In this document: positions 34,612-44,579 of the stretch, one piece after another
Layout of the letters: each line of letters starts with the position of its first letter
How positions within the stretch are numbered: position 1 is the stretch's first letter
Assembly (NCBI RefSeq): GCF_048268305.1
Contig: NZ_JBLWVT010000009.1
Span: forward strand, 224,420-288,419
Direction: 5' to 3'
DNA from: Pseudodonghicola sp048268305
GTDB lineage: Bacteria; Pseudomonadota; Alphaproteobacteria; Rhodobacterales; Rhodobacteraceae
Length of the DNA stretch: 64,000 nt
Program-made: the position numbers and the translations under genes
The notes under the pieces: model-generated
The model's database searches: none
Seen by the model: the letters and a program-made list of their open reading frames with translations, nothing else
Told to the model about the DNA's origin: nothing

Positions 34612-35685
34612 ATGGACGATCTTAAGGCAAATTATCTGACGCAGATTGCCGCGGCCGGCGATGAGGCCGCGCTTGAGGCGATCCGTCTCGCCGCCGTCGG
34701 CAAGAAGGGTGAGATCAGCCTGAAGATGCGCGAGCTGGGCAAGATGACGCCGGAGGAACGGCAGATCGCGGGCCCGGCGCTGAACGCGCTGAAGGACGAG
34801 ATCAACAGCGCGCTTGCCGCCAAGAAGGCGGGGCTGGCCGATAAGGCGCTGGACGAACGTCTGCGCAGCGAATGGCTGGATGTTACCCTGCCGTCGCGGC
34901 CGCGGCGTCAGGGCACGCTTCACCCGGTCAGTCAGGTCACCGAAGAGGTCACCGCGATCTTCGCCGAAATGGGCTTTGCCGTCGCCGAAGGCCCGCGGGT
35001 GGAAACCGACTGGCACAATTTCGATGCGCTGAACATTCCCGGCCATCACCCCGCGCGGGCCGAGATGGACACCTTCTACATGCACCGCGCGCCGGGCGAC
35101 AACCGGCCGCCGCATGTGCTGCGTACCCATACCTCTCCGGTGCAGATCCGGTCGATGGAGGCGCAGGGTGCGCCGCTGCGGATCATCTGCCCGGGCGGCG
35201 TCTATCGCGCCGACTATGACCAGACCCATACGCCGATGTTCCATCAGGTCGAGGGGCTGGCGATCGACACCGATATCTCCATGGCCAACCTCAAGTGGGT
35301 GCTGGAGGAATTCGTGAAGGCCTTCTTCGAGGTCGACGATGTGGAGCTGCGGTTCCGCGCCTCGCACTTCCCCTTCACCGAACCCTCGGCCGAGGTCGAT
35401 ATCCGCTGCTCCTGGGAGGGCGGCACGCTGAAGGTGGGCGAGGGAGACGACTGGCTGGAAATCCTCGGTTCCGGCATGGTGCACCCGAAGGTTCTGCAGG
35501 CCGGCGGCATCGACCCCGAGCGCTATCAGGGCTTTGCCTTCGGCATGGGGATCGACCGCATCGCGATGCTGAAATACGGCATCCCCGATCTGCGCGCCTT
35601 CTTCGACAGCGATCTGCGCTGGCTGCGGCACTATGGCTTTGCCAGCCTCGATGTGCCGACGCTGCACGGCGGTCTCAGCCGCTGA
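34612..35685 (+). CDS. pheS: Phenylalanyl-tRNA synthetase alpha subunit
   Basis: 357 residues. An N-terminal coiled coil is followed by the class II core: HPVSQVTEEVTAIFAEMGF (motif 1 region), HTSPVQIRSMEAQG, FHQVEGLAIDTDIS (motif 2) and FAFGMGIDRIAMLKYGIPDL (motif 3). The start at 34612 follows GAGGGCGCC. pheT is not the next gene: a csp gene on the other strand follows. This differs from the usual pheS-pheT operon, so pheT must lie elsewhere. Confidence 0.97.
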   Translation: MDDLKANYLTQIAAAGDEAALEAIRLAAVGKKGEISLKMRELGKMTPEERQIAGPALNALKDEINSALAAKKAGLADKALDERLRSEWLDVTLPSRPRRQGTLHPVSQVTEEVTAIFAEMGFAVAEGPRVETDWHNFDALNIPGHHPARAEMDTFYMHRAPGDNRPPHVLRTHTSPVQIRSMEAQGAPLRIICPGGVYRADYDQTHTPMFHQVEGLAIDTDISMANLKWVLEEFVKAFFEVDDVELRFRASHFPFTEPSAEVDIRCSWEGGTLKVGEGDDWLEILGSGMVHPKVLQAGGIDPERYQGFAFGMGIDRIAMLKYGIPDLRAFFDSDLRWLRHYGFASLDVPTLHGGLSR

Positions 35686-35697
35686 GGCAAATGAAAA

Positions 35698-35723
35698 CCC
35701 CCTCCCGGCGAGCCGGAAGGGGG
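35698..35723. terminator. Bidirectional hairpin between pheS and csp
   Basis: CCCCCTCCCGG (35698-35708) pairs with CCGGAAGGGGG (35713-35723) with one mismatch, preceded by AAAA. It lies between convergent genes and could end both. Confidence 0.7.
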
Positions 35724-35760
35724 CGAAATCTCAAGCTTGCGAGGCGAGGGCCTCGACGGC

Positions 35761-35967
35761 TTACACCAGTTCCAGGTTGATCGCGGATTCGCGGCCGTCA
35801 CGGCCGGATTGCAGATCGTAGGTGACCTTCTGGTTGTCGGCGAGGCCGGTCAGGCCAGAACGTTCAACAGCCGAGATGTGCACGAACACGTCTTTGCCGC
35901 CATCGTCGGGCGCAATAAAGCCGTAGCCTTTGGTGGAATTGAACCATTTGACGGTGCCGTTGGCCAT
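35761..35967 (-). CDS. Cold-shock protein, CspA family
   Basis: 68 residues, one OB-fold cold-shock domain: NGTVKWFNSTKGYGFIAPDD contains RNP1 (KGYGFI) and DVFVHIS is RNP2. It is an RNA chaperone. AGGAGAAACGACG precedes the ATG. Roughly 200 bp upstream hold no gene, consistent with the long structured leader common in cold-shock mRNAs. Confidence 0.95.
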   Translation of the reverse strand: MANGTVKWFNSTKGYGFIAPDDGGKDVFVHISAVERSGLTGLADNQKVTYDLQSGRDGRESAINLELV

Positions 35968-36203
35968 CGTCGTTTCTCCTGTTTTACAAGTCTGCCCGCG
36001 GGATGCGGCAGCTAGGCTCGGTCGTAGCAAGATCGAAGACTGAGCCTGTTTGTAGCAGCAGCAGAGTCGATAGCGTAACGTTGCGGGAGATTAAATGGAA
36101 CGACCTCGGCCACTTGGCAAGAGGGCAAAATATTGAATTTTTCTGACGTGCTCATTCCGCCGCAGTGCCGCCAGGTCCTGACCGGAGGGGCTTGGACGAC
36201 CGG

Positions 36204-36779
36204 TCACAGCACGGTTACCATCGTGCCCAACGGCACCCGATCGTAAAGGTCGATGACGTTGTCGTTCAGCATCCGGATACAGCCGTTCGACCAGCTTTGA
36301 CCGATGCTGGCGGGCTGGTTGGTGCCGTGAATGCGGAAATAGGTGTCAACGCCGTTCTGGTAGAGATAGAGCGCCCGGGCCCCCAGCGGGTTGTCGGGGC
36401 CGCCGGGCTGGACATAGCTGTTGCCCTTGAAGCGGGCGAAGGTGCCGGGGCTGCGGGTGATCATCTCGTTGGTGGGGCGCCAGCTCGGCCATTTCTGCTT
36501 GCGGTCGATGGTGGCCGCGCCGGTGAATTCCAGCCCGGCCTTGCCGACGCCGACGCCATAGCGGATCGCCTGTTTCGGTTCGGTCACCCAATAGAGGTAA
36601 TAGGCGCGCGGCACGATCAGCATCTGCCCGGGCAGGAACTCTCGGCGGACAGAGACATATTGCGGGGTGGGATCGTATGTCTGTTCCTGGGCCGGGGCGG
36701 TTTCGGGCCAGAGCAAGGCGCTGCCCGCCGTGGCGGCGGAGGAGGCGAGAAAGGAGCGGCGTGTCAGCATGTGAACCAT
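36204..36779 (-). CDS. L,D-transpeptidase (YkuD)
   Basis: 191-residue periplasmic enzyme. TRRSFLASSAATAG looks like a Tat-type signal (two arginines). The catalytic block is RIHGTNQP (149-156) and SNGCIRML, with Cys167 as nucleophile. It crosslinks peptidoglycan stems (3-3) or attaches proteins. ATGs at 36779 and 36770 are plausible starts, and the frame stays open upstream to 36854. Confidence 0.9.
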   Translation of the reverse strand: MVHMLTRRSFLASSAATAGSALLWPETAPAQEQTYDPTPQYVSVRREFLPGQMLIVPRAYYLYWVTEPKQAIRYGVGVGKAGLEFTGAATIDRKQKWPSWRPTNEMITRSPGTFARFKGNSYVQPGGPDNPLGARALYLYQNGVDTYFRIHGTNQPASIGQSWSNGCIRMLNDNVIDLYDRVPLGTMVTVL

Positions 36780-36949
36780 CGCGAATAGGGGCAGTTCCTC
36801 CATTTTGGCCTCCAGGTGCGAGAGGTCAATGGGGGAAGCGGGGCCTGCGTTCACAATCGAGGGGGGCGTTGTTTCGGGATGGCTTGTCGCGCGGGCGGCG
36901 CTTTCCTATATCGTTTCCTGAATGTGATTTCTTCTGAAAGGAATGAATG

Positions 36950-37375
36950 ATGGCCGGCAAGAAACTGACCTGTCTGGAATGCGGCCAGCTGAACCGGGTG
37001 CCCGAGGACAAGCTGATGGCGGGCGCCAAATGCGGCACCTGCGGCGCAGCCCTGTTGCCCTCGAAACCTGTTGAGGTCGATCCCGCGATGCTTGCCAAGG
37101 CGGCGCAGAATGACGATCTGCCGCTGGTGGCGGATTTCTGGGCGCCGTGGTGCGGCCCGTGCCGGATGATGGCACCGGAATTCACCAAGGCGGCGGCGAC
37201 GCTGCAGGGCAAGGTGCGGCTGGTGAAGCTGAACACCGAGGACCACCAGGCGGCGGGGATGAAATACGGCATCCGTGGCATCCCGACGATGGTGGAATTC
37301 TCGGGCGGGCGCGAGGTCAAGCGCCAGTCGGGCGCCATGCAGGAACGCCAGATCCTGAGCTGGATCGGGGCCTAA
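36950..37375 (+). CDS. trxC: Thioredoxin 2
   Basis: 141-residue cytoplasmic oxidoreductase. The N-terminal zinc ribbon has CLECGQ and CGTCGA (two CxxC pairs), and the thioredoxin domain has FWAPWCGPCRMM. cis-Pro lies in RGIPTMVEF. AAAGGA is seven bases before the ATG at 36950 (another ATG at 36947). TrxC proteins respond to oxidative stress in other bacteria; no OxyR site was identified here. Confidence 0.93.
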   Translation: MAGKKLTCLECGQLNRVPEDKLMAGAKCGTCGAALLPSKPVEVDPAMLAKAAQNDDLPLVADFWAPWCGPCRMMAPEFTKAAATLQGKVRLVKLNTEDHQAAGMKYGIRGIPTMVEFSGGREVKRQSGAMQERQILSWIGA

Positions 37376-37432
37376 GCGCCTTTTCCTTCTCTTCCCGATC
37401 GGCGGCTGCGCGGTCTCGGCCGGGGGAGGGGA

Positions 37433-38140
37433 TCAGAAGCTGAGGGTGGTGATGATCCGCGCGGGCGCCAGCGGCGCCCCCTTGGCATCGGTCATCGCCC
37501 GCAGCTGACGCTGACCCGCGCCGGGGATCGCGGCCTCGGCCTGGGCGCGATGCGCCGCGGTCACCTGATCGGCGGGGCAGGCGCCCTTCACCGTCCAGCG
37601 ATTGTAGGAGATCGGCCCGGCCACGGCGCCCGAGATCACCTGTGGCGCCACGTCGTTCGTGGCCACCTGGCCCGAGGCGATCAGCGCCTTGATCGCCTCG
37701 CCGATGATCTCGGCGCTTTCGTGGAAATCCATGTCCTTGATAGCGAGCTTCGCCTCGGAGAGTGGAATGCCGGGATCGGTCGCGGCATCGGTCAGGCAAT
37801 GGTGCGCCACGAACAGCCAGTCGTGGATCATATAGGCCGGCGCATAGCCCCAGGGCGAGAACCCCTTGAACATTTGCCCAGGTTTCGGGATCGAGCCACC
37901 GTCGGTATAGATCATCTCGGGCCGGATCTCGGCCGGGGTCGCGCCCTCGCCCCGCTCCAGCCGCAGGGGATCGCGCGGATTGGGGACATAGACGAATTTC
38001 CCCGCCCCCTCGGTCGATGACCCTTCGCCCACCCACATGACGAAGACGGTTCCCTTGATCCTGCCCTCGGGCAGGGCGTCGTAATCCACCCAGCCGCAGG
38101 CGGCGAGGAGGAGGGGGAGAAGGAGGGCGAGGCGCGGCAT
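37433..38140 (-). CDS. DUF1353 lipoprotein
   Basis: 235 residues with a lipobox (LLPLLLAACGW, Cys15), so membrane-anchored after processing. The DUF1353 core includes YTDGGSIPKPGQMFKGFSPW and YAPAYMIHDWLFVAHHC. That motif is also found in phage-type proteins, and its role is unknown. It is convergent with trxC. Confidence 0.8.
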   Translation of the reverse strand: MPRLALLLPLLLAACGWVDYDALPEGRIKGTVFVMWVGEGSSTEGAGKFVYVPNPRDPLRLERGEGATPAEIRPEMIYTDGGSIPKPGQMFKGFSPWGYAPAYMIHDWLFVAHHCLTDAATDPGIPLSEAKLAIKDMDFHESAEIIGEAIKALIASGQVATNDVAPQVISGAVAGPISYNRWTVKGACPADQVTAAHRAQAEAAIPGAGQRQLRAMTDAKGAPLAPARIITTLSF

Positions 38141-38249
38141 GGGATCACTCGTTTGCGGGCGTGGAACGAGTGTGGCCGATCGAGGTGGGTTTGTGAAGGT
38201 TTGCCGCGTGAGGTTCTGTTTCTGTCGGTTTTCTTTATTTCACAGAATC

Positions 38250-38669
38250 TTAGTGGCGGTCGATGTGCAATTTTGGAATGCAGCCAGGGATTAGGCTGCG
38301 GATGTCATTAAGTTTTTGGACGACCTTCGGTGCGTCCATGGATTGGCTTGAAGTACTTATTATCATTAGCTGTTCGTGAAGTTCTTCAAGCAAATAAAGA
38401 AGCTTGGTTTCATAGTTATAAGCGGAAGGATCTAAGCCTGAACGTCGATATGCGTGGTCAAGTTCTTGTCTGATATGGCGGGAGTACTGAGAGTTGCTGA
38501 GGCTGTGAAGAATTCTCGTGACAATATCAATTCGTACGGGTTGGCCATTTTTTAGTTTAGCGAAAGTCGTTGGGCTTATTTGAACAAGCTCACAAAAGCG
38601 CCGCCCTGTTAGGCCCGTGCCGACTTGTAGGGATGAGATGTCGAGGGTGCGGTTGTCATACTGAGTCAT
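38250..38669 (-). CDS. HTH protein in AT-rich islet
   Basis: 139 residues, not placed in a named family. The N-terminal half has TGRRFCELVQISPTTFAKLK followed by NGQPVRIDIVTRILHSL, readable as a lambda-repressor-like HTH. The C-terminal half is helical with LLYLLEELHEQLMI and could dimerise. DNA here is far richer in A+T than either flank, suggesting recent transfer. It is divergent from a 23-codon hydrophobic ORF 165 bp away, and so may control it. Confidence 0.6.
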   Translation of the reverse strand: MTQYDNRTLDISSLQVGTGLTGRRFCELVQISPTTFAKLKNGQPVRIDIVTRILHSLSNSQYSRHIRQELDHAYRRSGLDPSAYNYETKLLYLLEELHEQLMIISTSSQSMDAPKVVQKLNDIRSLIPGCIPKLHIDRH

Positions 38670-38771
38670 GCATGAACGGTTATCGCAAATTTATGACGCT
38701 AATCAGCGTCAACTTTGGCGCGATTATGGCAAAAATTTTTGAATTTCATGTTCATAGTTGTTCGCGGGGAT

Positions 38772-38800
38772 TTGAGTGGCCTAGCCTCATCGGGCATACT
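38772..38800 (+). promoter_or_regulatory. Sigma70-like promoter for tiny ORF
   Basis: TTGAGT (38772-38777), a 17-bp spacer and CATACT (38795-38800) precede the 23-codon ORF by about 34 bp. Spacer length is ideal; both boxes are near consensus. Confidence 0.5.
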
Positions 38801-38834
38801 TTGTAGTGCTTAATCTAACAAAGGACCGCACAGG

Positions 38835-38906
38835 ATGACGCTAGACCACATGGTAGTCTTGCTGATGATCCTCCAAATCGCAATAGCGATTTGCTGGAGA
38901 AAATAG
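38835..38906 (+). CDS. 23-residue hydrophobic peptide, toxin-like
   Basis: The ATG at 38835 has AAGGA nine bases upstream. The peptide starts MTLDHMVVLL and ends QIAIAICWRK: one membrane-spanning helix with a short basic tail, the look of type I toxin or holin-like peptides. It has a predicted promoter before it and a 12-bp perfect terminator hairpin three bases after its stop. No antisense RNA was proven. It is unknown to me, and chance is possible at this size. Confidence 0.45.
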   Translation: MTLDHMVVLLMILQIAIAICWRK

Positions 38907-38908
38907 TG

Positions 38909-38935
38909 AGTAAGGGGCCTTCGAGGCCCCTTACT
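38909..38935. terminator. Bidirectional terminator, tiny ORF / ettA
   Basis: AGTAAGGGGCCT and AGGCCCCTTACT (38909-38920, 38924-38935) pair perfectly around TCG. It abuts the ettA stop codon and serves both converging transcripts. Confidence 0.8.
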
Positions 38936-40591
<1,656 letters not shown>

Positions 40592-40906
40592 TCTGGTCAG
40601 CTCCGGCTTAGGGACATCGGCGTCGGGTTGACCTAGGTCTGTAGCCAAGCCGGGCCGCGAGGGCAATATCGCAAGGGCATTATCGGCGGATCCGCGGTGG
40701 ATCCCGGGGCGATGTGGTGGTCGGGGCAGGGGGCCCTCTGCCTCCTCTTGACCTGCGGCCCATTCACCCCGGAGAGGATCCCGGCAGGGAAGAGCGGCGT
40801 CATGGCGCATTTTGGCGCAGGTCGGGGAAGGCTGGGGTTCTCCCTTGTATCTTGAGTGAAATAATCGGAAATAAAGGGCGGCACCGTCGCAGAGAAGGAG
40901 ACCGTG

Positions 40907-41731
40907 ATGTCCGCAACGCCCCTGCCGCCCATTCTCGATCTGAAGCGTCCGGCGCAGCGGCGCCCGGGCGCGCGCGTGGTGACGGTGATCGCCAAGCGCC
41001 GGATCAGCCCCAACATGATCCGTCTGACGGTGACCGCACCGGAACTGGCCAATGTTCCGGCGGGCTGTGAGGGGGCCAATTGCAAGATCCTCCTGCCGGA
41101 GCGCGGTGAATCCCGGGATGCCTTCGCGGCGCGGCTGAGCGCGGGGCAACGGCCGGTGACGCGGACCTATACGGTGCGGCATTGGCGGCCCGAGGTGCTG
41201 GAGATGGATGTCGACTTTGTCGATCATGGCGACGGCGGCCCGGCAAGCGCCTTTGCCCTGCGCGCAGAGCCGGGCGATTTCTGCGGCCTGGCGGGGCCGG
41301 GCCCGGTGAAGATGAGCGATTTCTATGCCGACTGGTATCTGGTGGCGGCCGATATGTCGGCGCTGCCGGTGGCGGCGGCGGCGCTGGAGGCGATGCCGCG
41401 CGATGCGAAGGGCGTCGCGATCTTCGAGGTGACCGAGCCCGGGGATCGGCAGGAGATCGACGCGCCCGAGGGGATCGAGCAGCATTGGCTGATCCAGCCC
41501 GATCCGCATCAGCCCTCGACCGCGCAAGAGGCGCTGATCCGGTCTCTGCCCTGGCCCGAGGGGCGGGTGCAGACCTGCATCGCCGGCGAAAGCGGGGTGA
41601 TCAAGGCGCTCCGGGCCTTCCTGCATCAGGAAAAGGGGCTGGATCGGGGTGATACCTATATCTCCGGCTATTGGAAGATCGGCATGGTCGAGGATGAACA
41701 CCAGCAGATGAAGCGGCGCGAGAACGCCTGA
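40907..41731 (+). CDS. Siderophore-interacting protein (FAD ferric reductase type)
   Basis: 274 residues of the ViuB/SIP family. RRISPNMIRLTVTAPEL opens the FAD domain, RPVTRTYTVRHW is the flavin-binding RxYTxR motif, and the C-terminus has SGYWKIGMVEDEHQ. It would reduce ferric siderophores in the cytoplasm. AAGGAG precedes the ATG at 40907. No siderophore uptake genes are close. Confidence 0.9.
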   Translation: MSATPLPPILDLKRPAQRRPGARVVTVIAKRRISPNMIRLTVTAPELANVPAGCEGANCKILLPERGESRDAFAARLSAGQRPVTRTYTVRHWRPEVLEMDVDFVDHGDGGPASAFALRAEPGDFCGLAGPGPVKMSDFYADWYLVAADMSALPVAAAALEAMPRDAKGVAIFEVTEPGDRQEIDAPEGIEQHWLIQPDPHQPSTAQEALIRSLPWPEGRVQTCIAGESGVIKALRAFLHQEKGLDRGDTYISGYWKIGMVEDEHQQMKRRENA

Positions 41732-41803
41732 GGCGAGGCCGCCCGTTTCGGCTGGACCCTGTCGAGCGGCGGCCTTAGGGTCGCGCGCCAGAGGAGTTGG
41801 GGC

Positions 41804-42397
41804 ATGAGATGCGGATTTCCCCCCGCCGGGCGCGGGCAGTCTGTCGGCTTGTTGGGGGGATCTTTCGATCCGCCCCATGAGGGACATGTGCATATCACGC
41901 TGGAGGCGTTGAAGCGGTTCGGGTTGGATCGCGTCTGGTGGCTGGTCAGCCCCGGCAATCCGTTGAAGACGCGCGGGCCGGCGCCCTTGCCCGAGCGGAT
42001 GGCGCGGGCCAAGGCGATCATGCGGCACCCGCGCGTCAGCATCACCGATATCGAGGCGCGGCTCGGCACCCGGGCGACGGCGGACACCCTGGCGGCGCTG
42101 AGGGCGCGCTATCCGGGCGTGCGCTTTGTCTGGTTGATGGGGGCGGACAATCTGGCGCAGTTGCACCGCTGGCAGAATTGGCGCGACATCGCCGATACGG
42201 TGCCCGTGGGGGTATTGGCGCGGCCGGGCGATCGGATTTCGGCGCGGATGTCGCCGGCTGCGCGGATTTACCGGCATTATCGAGTCCCGGGAGGGGCGAG
42301 CCATCTTCTGGGGCTGGCGCAGCCGCCGGCCTGGTGTTTCGTCAATGTGCCCATGGTCGACATCAGTTCGACCCAGCTTCGCGCCGGCGAGGAGTGA
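41804..42397 (+). CDS. nadD: Nicotinate-nucleotide adenylyltransferase
   Basis: 197 residues. GLLGGSFDPPHEGHVHIT is the nucleotidyltransferase signature (HxGH-like), and SPGNPLKT, WLMGADNLAQLHRWQ and ISSTQLRAG (ISSTxIR-like) complete it. It makes deamido-NAD from NaMN and ATP. The neighbouring dacB gene follows 114 bp downstream on the same strand. Confidence 0.95.
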   Translation: MRCGFPPAGRGQSVGLLGGSFDPPHEGHVHITLEALKRFGLDRVWWLVSPGNPLKTRGPAPLPERMARAKAIMRHPRVSITDIEARLGTRATADTLAALRARYPGVRFVWLMGADNLAQLHRWQNWRDIADTVPVGVLARPGDRISARMSPAARIYRHYRVPGGASHLLGLAQPPAWCFVNVPMVDISSTQLRAGEE

Positions 42398-42511
42398 ATT
42401 CGGCATCCCGGCGCCGGAAGGATTGCGGATTCGCAAATCTCCGGCTTGTCTGCGGCGGGGAGCTGCGATTTTATGCAGCCGTGGGGAACCGATTTTACGA
42501 TGTGATGTGAA

Positions 42512-44020
42512 ATGACCAAGGGACTGTCGCGGCGCTGGGTTCTGGGGACACTGGCGGGGGTGATCGGTGCGCCGGGCGCCGCTTTGGCCGGGGCGCCGGC
42601 GGTGTCGATCCGGCCGCATCTGCGCGGGGTCGCCGCGACGAAGGGCGCGGTCGCGGCCGTTACCGATGGTGGTGCGCAGGGGCTGATCGCCCGCTTCGGT
42701 CTGCCGGGCGAGGTGGTCTGTGCGGTGGCCGATGTGAAATCGGGCCGACCGCTGGAGGCGGTGCAGGATCAGGAAGGTCTGCCGCCGGCGAGTGTGGCGA
42801 AGGTCATGACCACGCTCTATGCGCTGGACCGGTTGGGGCCGGGGTATCGGTTCCGCACCCGGTTGATCGGGACCGGATCGTTGGAGGGCGGAGTCCTCAA
42901 GGGCGATCTGGTGCTGGCGGGGGGCGGTGATCCGACGCTGGAGACGAATGATCTGGCGGCGCTGGCGGCCGAGCTGAAACAGAAGGGCGTGCGCGAGGTG
43001 CGCGGGCGGTTCCTGGTCTATGACGGGGCCTTGCCCTATGTCCGCAGCATCGACGAGGCACAGCACGAACATCTGGGCTATAGCCCGGCGGTGTCGGGCA
43101 TCGCGTTGAACTTCAACCGGGTGCACTTCCAGTGGACACGTGGAGCCAACGGCTATGCCGTGGCGATGGATGCGCGCAGCGATCGCTATCGTCCCGATGT
43201 GACGATGGCGCGGATGCGGGTGGTGAACCGTGAGGTGCCGATCTTTACCTATTCCGACCGCAAGGGCGTCGACGACTGGACGGTGGCGAGCGGGGCGCTG
43301 GGCAAGGACGGCTCGCGCTGGTTGCCGGTGCGCCGGCCGGCGGATTATGCCGGTGATGTCTTCCGCACCATGGCCGCCGCCTATGGCATCGCGCTGAAGC
43401 CGGCCGAGGCGACCCGCAGTCTGCCGGGCGGCACGGTTCTGGTCAGCCATGACAGCGAGCCGCTGCAGGAGGTCCTGCACGACATGCTGAAGTTCTCGAA
43501 CAACCTGACCGCCGAGATGGTGGGGATGACCGCCACGGCGAGCAGCGGGCAGATGCCGGGAAGCCTGCGCGAGTCCGCCGCGGCGATGAACGGCTGGGCG
43601 GCGGCGCGGCTGGGGATGGGGCATACCCGGATGGTGGACCATTCCGGGTTGGGCGATGCCTCGCGCATGACGGCGGGGGATCTGGTGACCGCGCTGGTGC
43701 AGGCGCGGCAGAACGGGGCGCTGCGGCCGCTGCTGAAACCCTTTCCGATGCGCGATGCCAAGGGCCGCGTGGTCAAGGATCACCCGATCAAGGTCGATGC
43801 CAAGACCGGCACGCTGAACTTCGTCTCCGGGCTGGGTGGGTTCCTGACGGCGCCCAACGGCAAGGAACTGGCATTTGCCATCTTCGCCACCGATCCGGGC
43901 AAGCGGGAACGTTCCAAGGGGGTCGAGGGGGATATTCCCGAAGGGGCGCGCGCCTGGAACCGCAAGGCCAAGCAATTGCAGCAGAAGCTGATCGAACATT
44001 GGGGCGCGGTCTATAGCTGA
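42512..44020 (+). CDS. dacB: D-alanyl-D-alanine carboxypeptidase/endopeptidase, PBP4 type
   Basis: 502 residues, periplasmic. An N-terminal signal (MTKGLSRRWVLGTLAGVIGA) has a twin-arginine-like start. The active site is S94 in PASVAKVMT (SxxK), SNN in KFSNNLTAEM, and KTG in AKTGTLNF. It trims peptidoglycan peptides and cleaves crosslinks. Length and motif order match PBP4. Confidence 0.93.
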   Translation: MTKGLSRRWVLGTLAGVIGAPGAALAGAPAVSIRPHLRGVAATKGAVAAVTDGGAQGLIARFGLPGEVVCAVADVKSGRPLEAVQDQEGLPPASVAKVMTTLYALDRLGPGYRFRTRLIGTGSLEGGVLKGDLVLAGGGDPTLETNDLAALAAELKQKGVREVRGRFLVYDGALPYVRSIDEAQHEHLGYSPAVSGIALNFNRVHFQWTRGANGYAVAMDARSDRYRPDVTMARMRVVNREVPIFTYSDRKGVDDWTVASGALGKDGSRWLPVRRPADYAGDVFRTMAAAYGIALKPAEATRSLPGGTVLVSHDSEPLQEVLHDMLKFSNNLTAEMVGMTATASSGQMPGSLRESAAAMNGWAAARLGMGHTRMVDHSGLGDASRMTAGDLVTALVQARQNGALRPLLKPFPMRDAKGRVVKDHPIKVDAKTGTLNFVSGLGGFLTAPNGKELAFAIFATDPGKRERSKGVEGDIPEGARAWNRKAKQLQQKLIEHWGAVYS

Positions 44021-44036
44021 GACCGCGCCGCGATTG

Positions 44037-44459
44037 TCAGGTCAGGTGACGGGCGCGGGCGCCGCGTTCGATGGCGGCGGCGTGCAGCCGGTCGATATTC
44101 AACTCATAGCGGATTTCTTCCAGCAATCGCAGTTCGGGCTCGGCCAGGGTGCCATCGGCGGCGGCCACGTCGCAGGCCAGCGCATAGGCGGTCTCAAACA
44201 GCCGTTCCGGCAGGTCACCGCGGATCAGGCCGAACAGCGCATCCAGCCCGTCCTCCTGTTCGAACAGGTCGAACACGGTTTGTGAAATATGCTTGATCCG
44301 GTCGATGTCGTAATCGGCGAAGATCGGCAGGTGGTTCACGGCGGATTGAATCTTGACCAGTTCCACGGTGCGGATGTTCTCGTCCGAGGCGGAAACGGCG
44401 ACCATCAGCGCAACCAGGCAGTCCTGGGCGCTGAGCACATGCTGTTCGGGGGTGGGCAC
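44037..44459 (-). CDS. TerB-family tellurite-resistance-like protein
   Basis: 140 residues, all-helical. VALMVAVSASDENIRTVEL and DVAAADGTLAEPELRLLEEI carry the acidic metal-binding DExx loops of the TerB fold. Members bind Ca or other metals and are linked to membrane stress, though tellurite resistance itself is not implied. It is convergent with dacB and divergent from lysK. Confidence 0.85.
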   Translation of the reverse strand: MPTPEQHVLSAQDCLVALMVAVSASDENIRTVELVKIQSAVNHLPIFADYDIDRIKHISQTVFDLFEQEDGLDALFGLIRGDLPERLFETAYALACDVAAADGTLAEPELRLLEEIRYELNIDRLHAAAIERGARARHLT

Positions 44460-44579
44460 TGGCGGTTCCTCAGGTTTTTAAGGCGTAGAAGCTCAAAATA
44501 TTGACGCCGCAGCGTGAGCACAATAGGTAGCGGCCTCAGGCCGCGCGGGGTGCGCGTCCTTTCTTTCTCGGAGTTTGAA

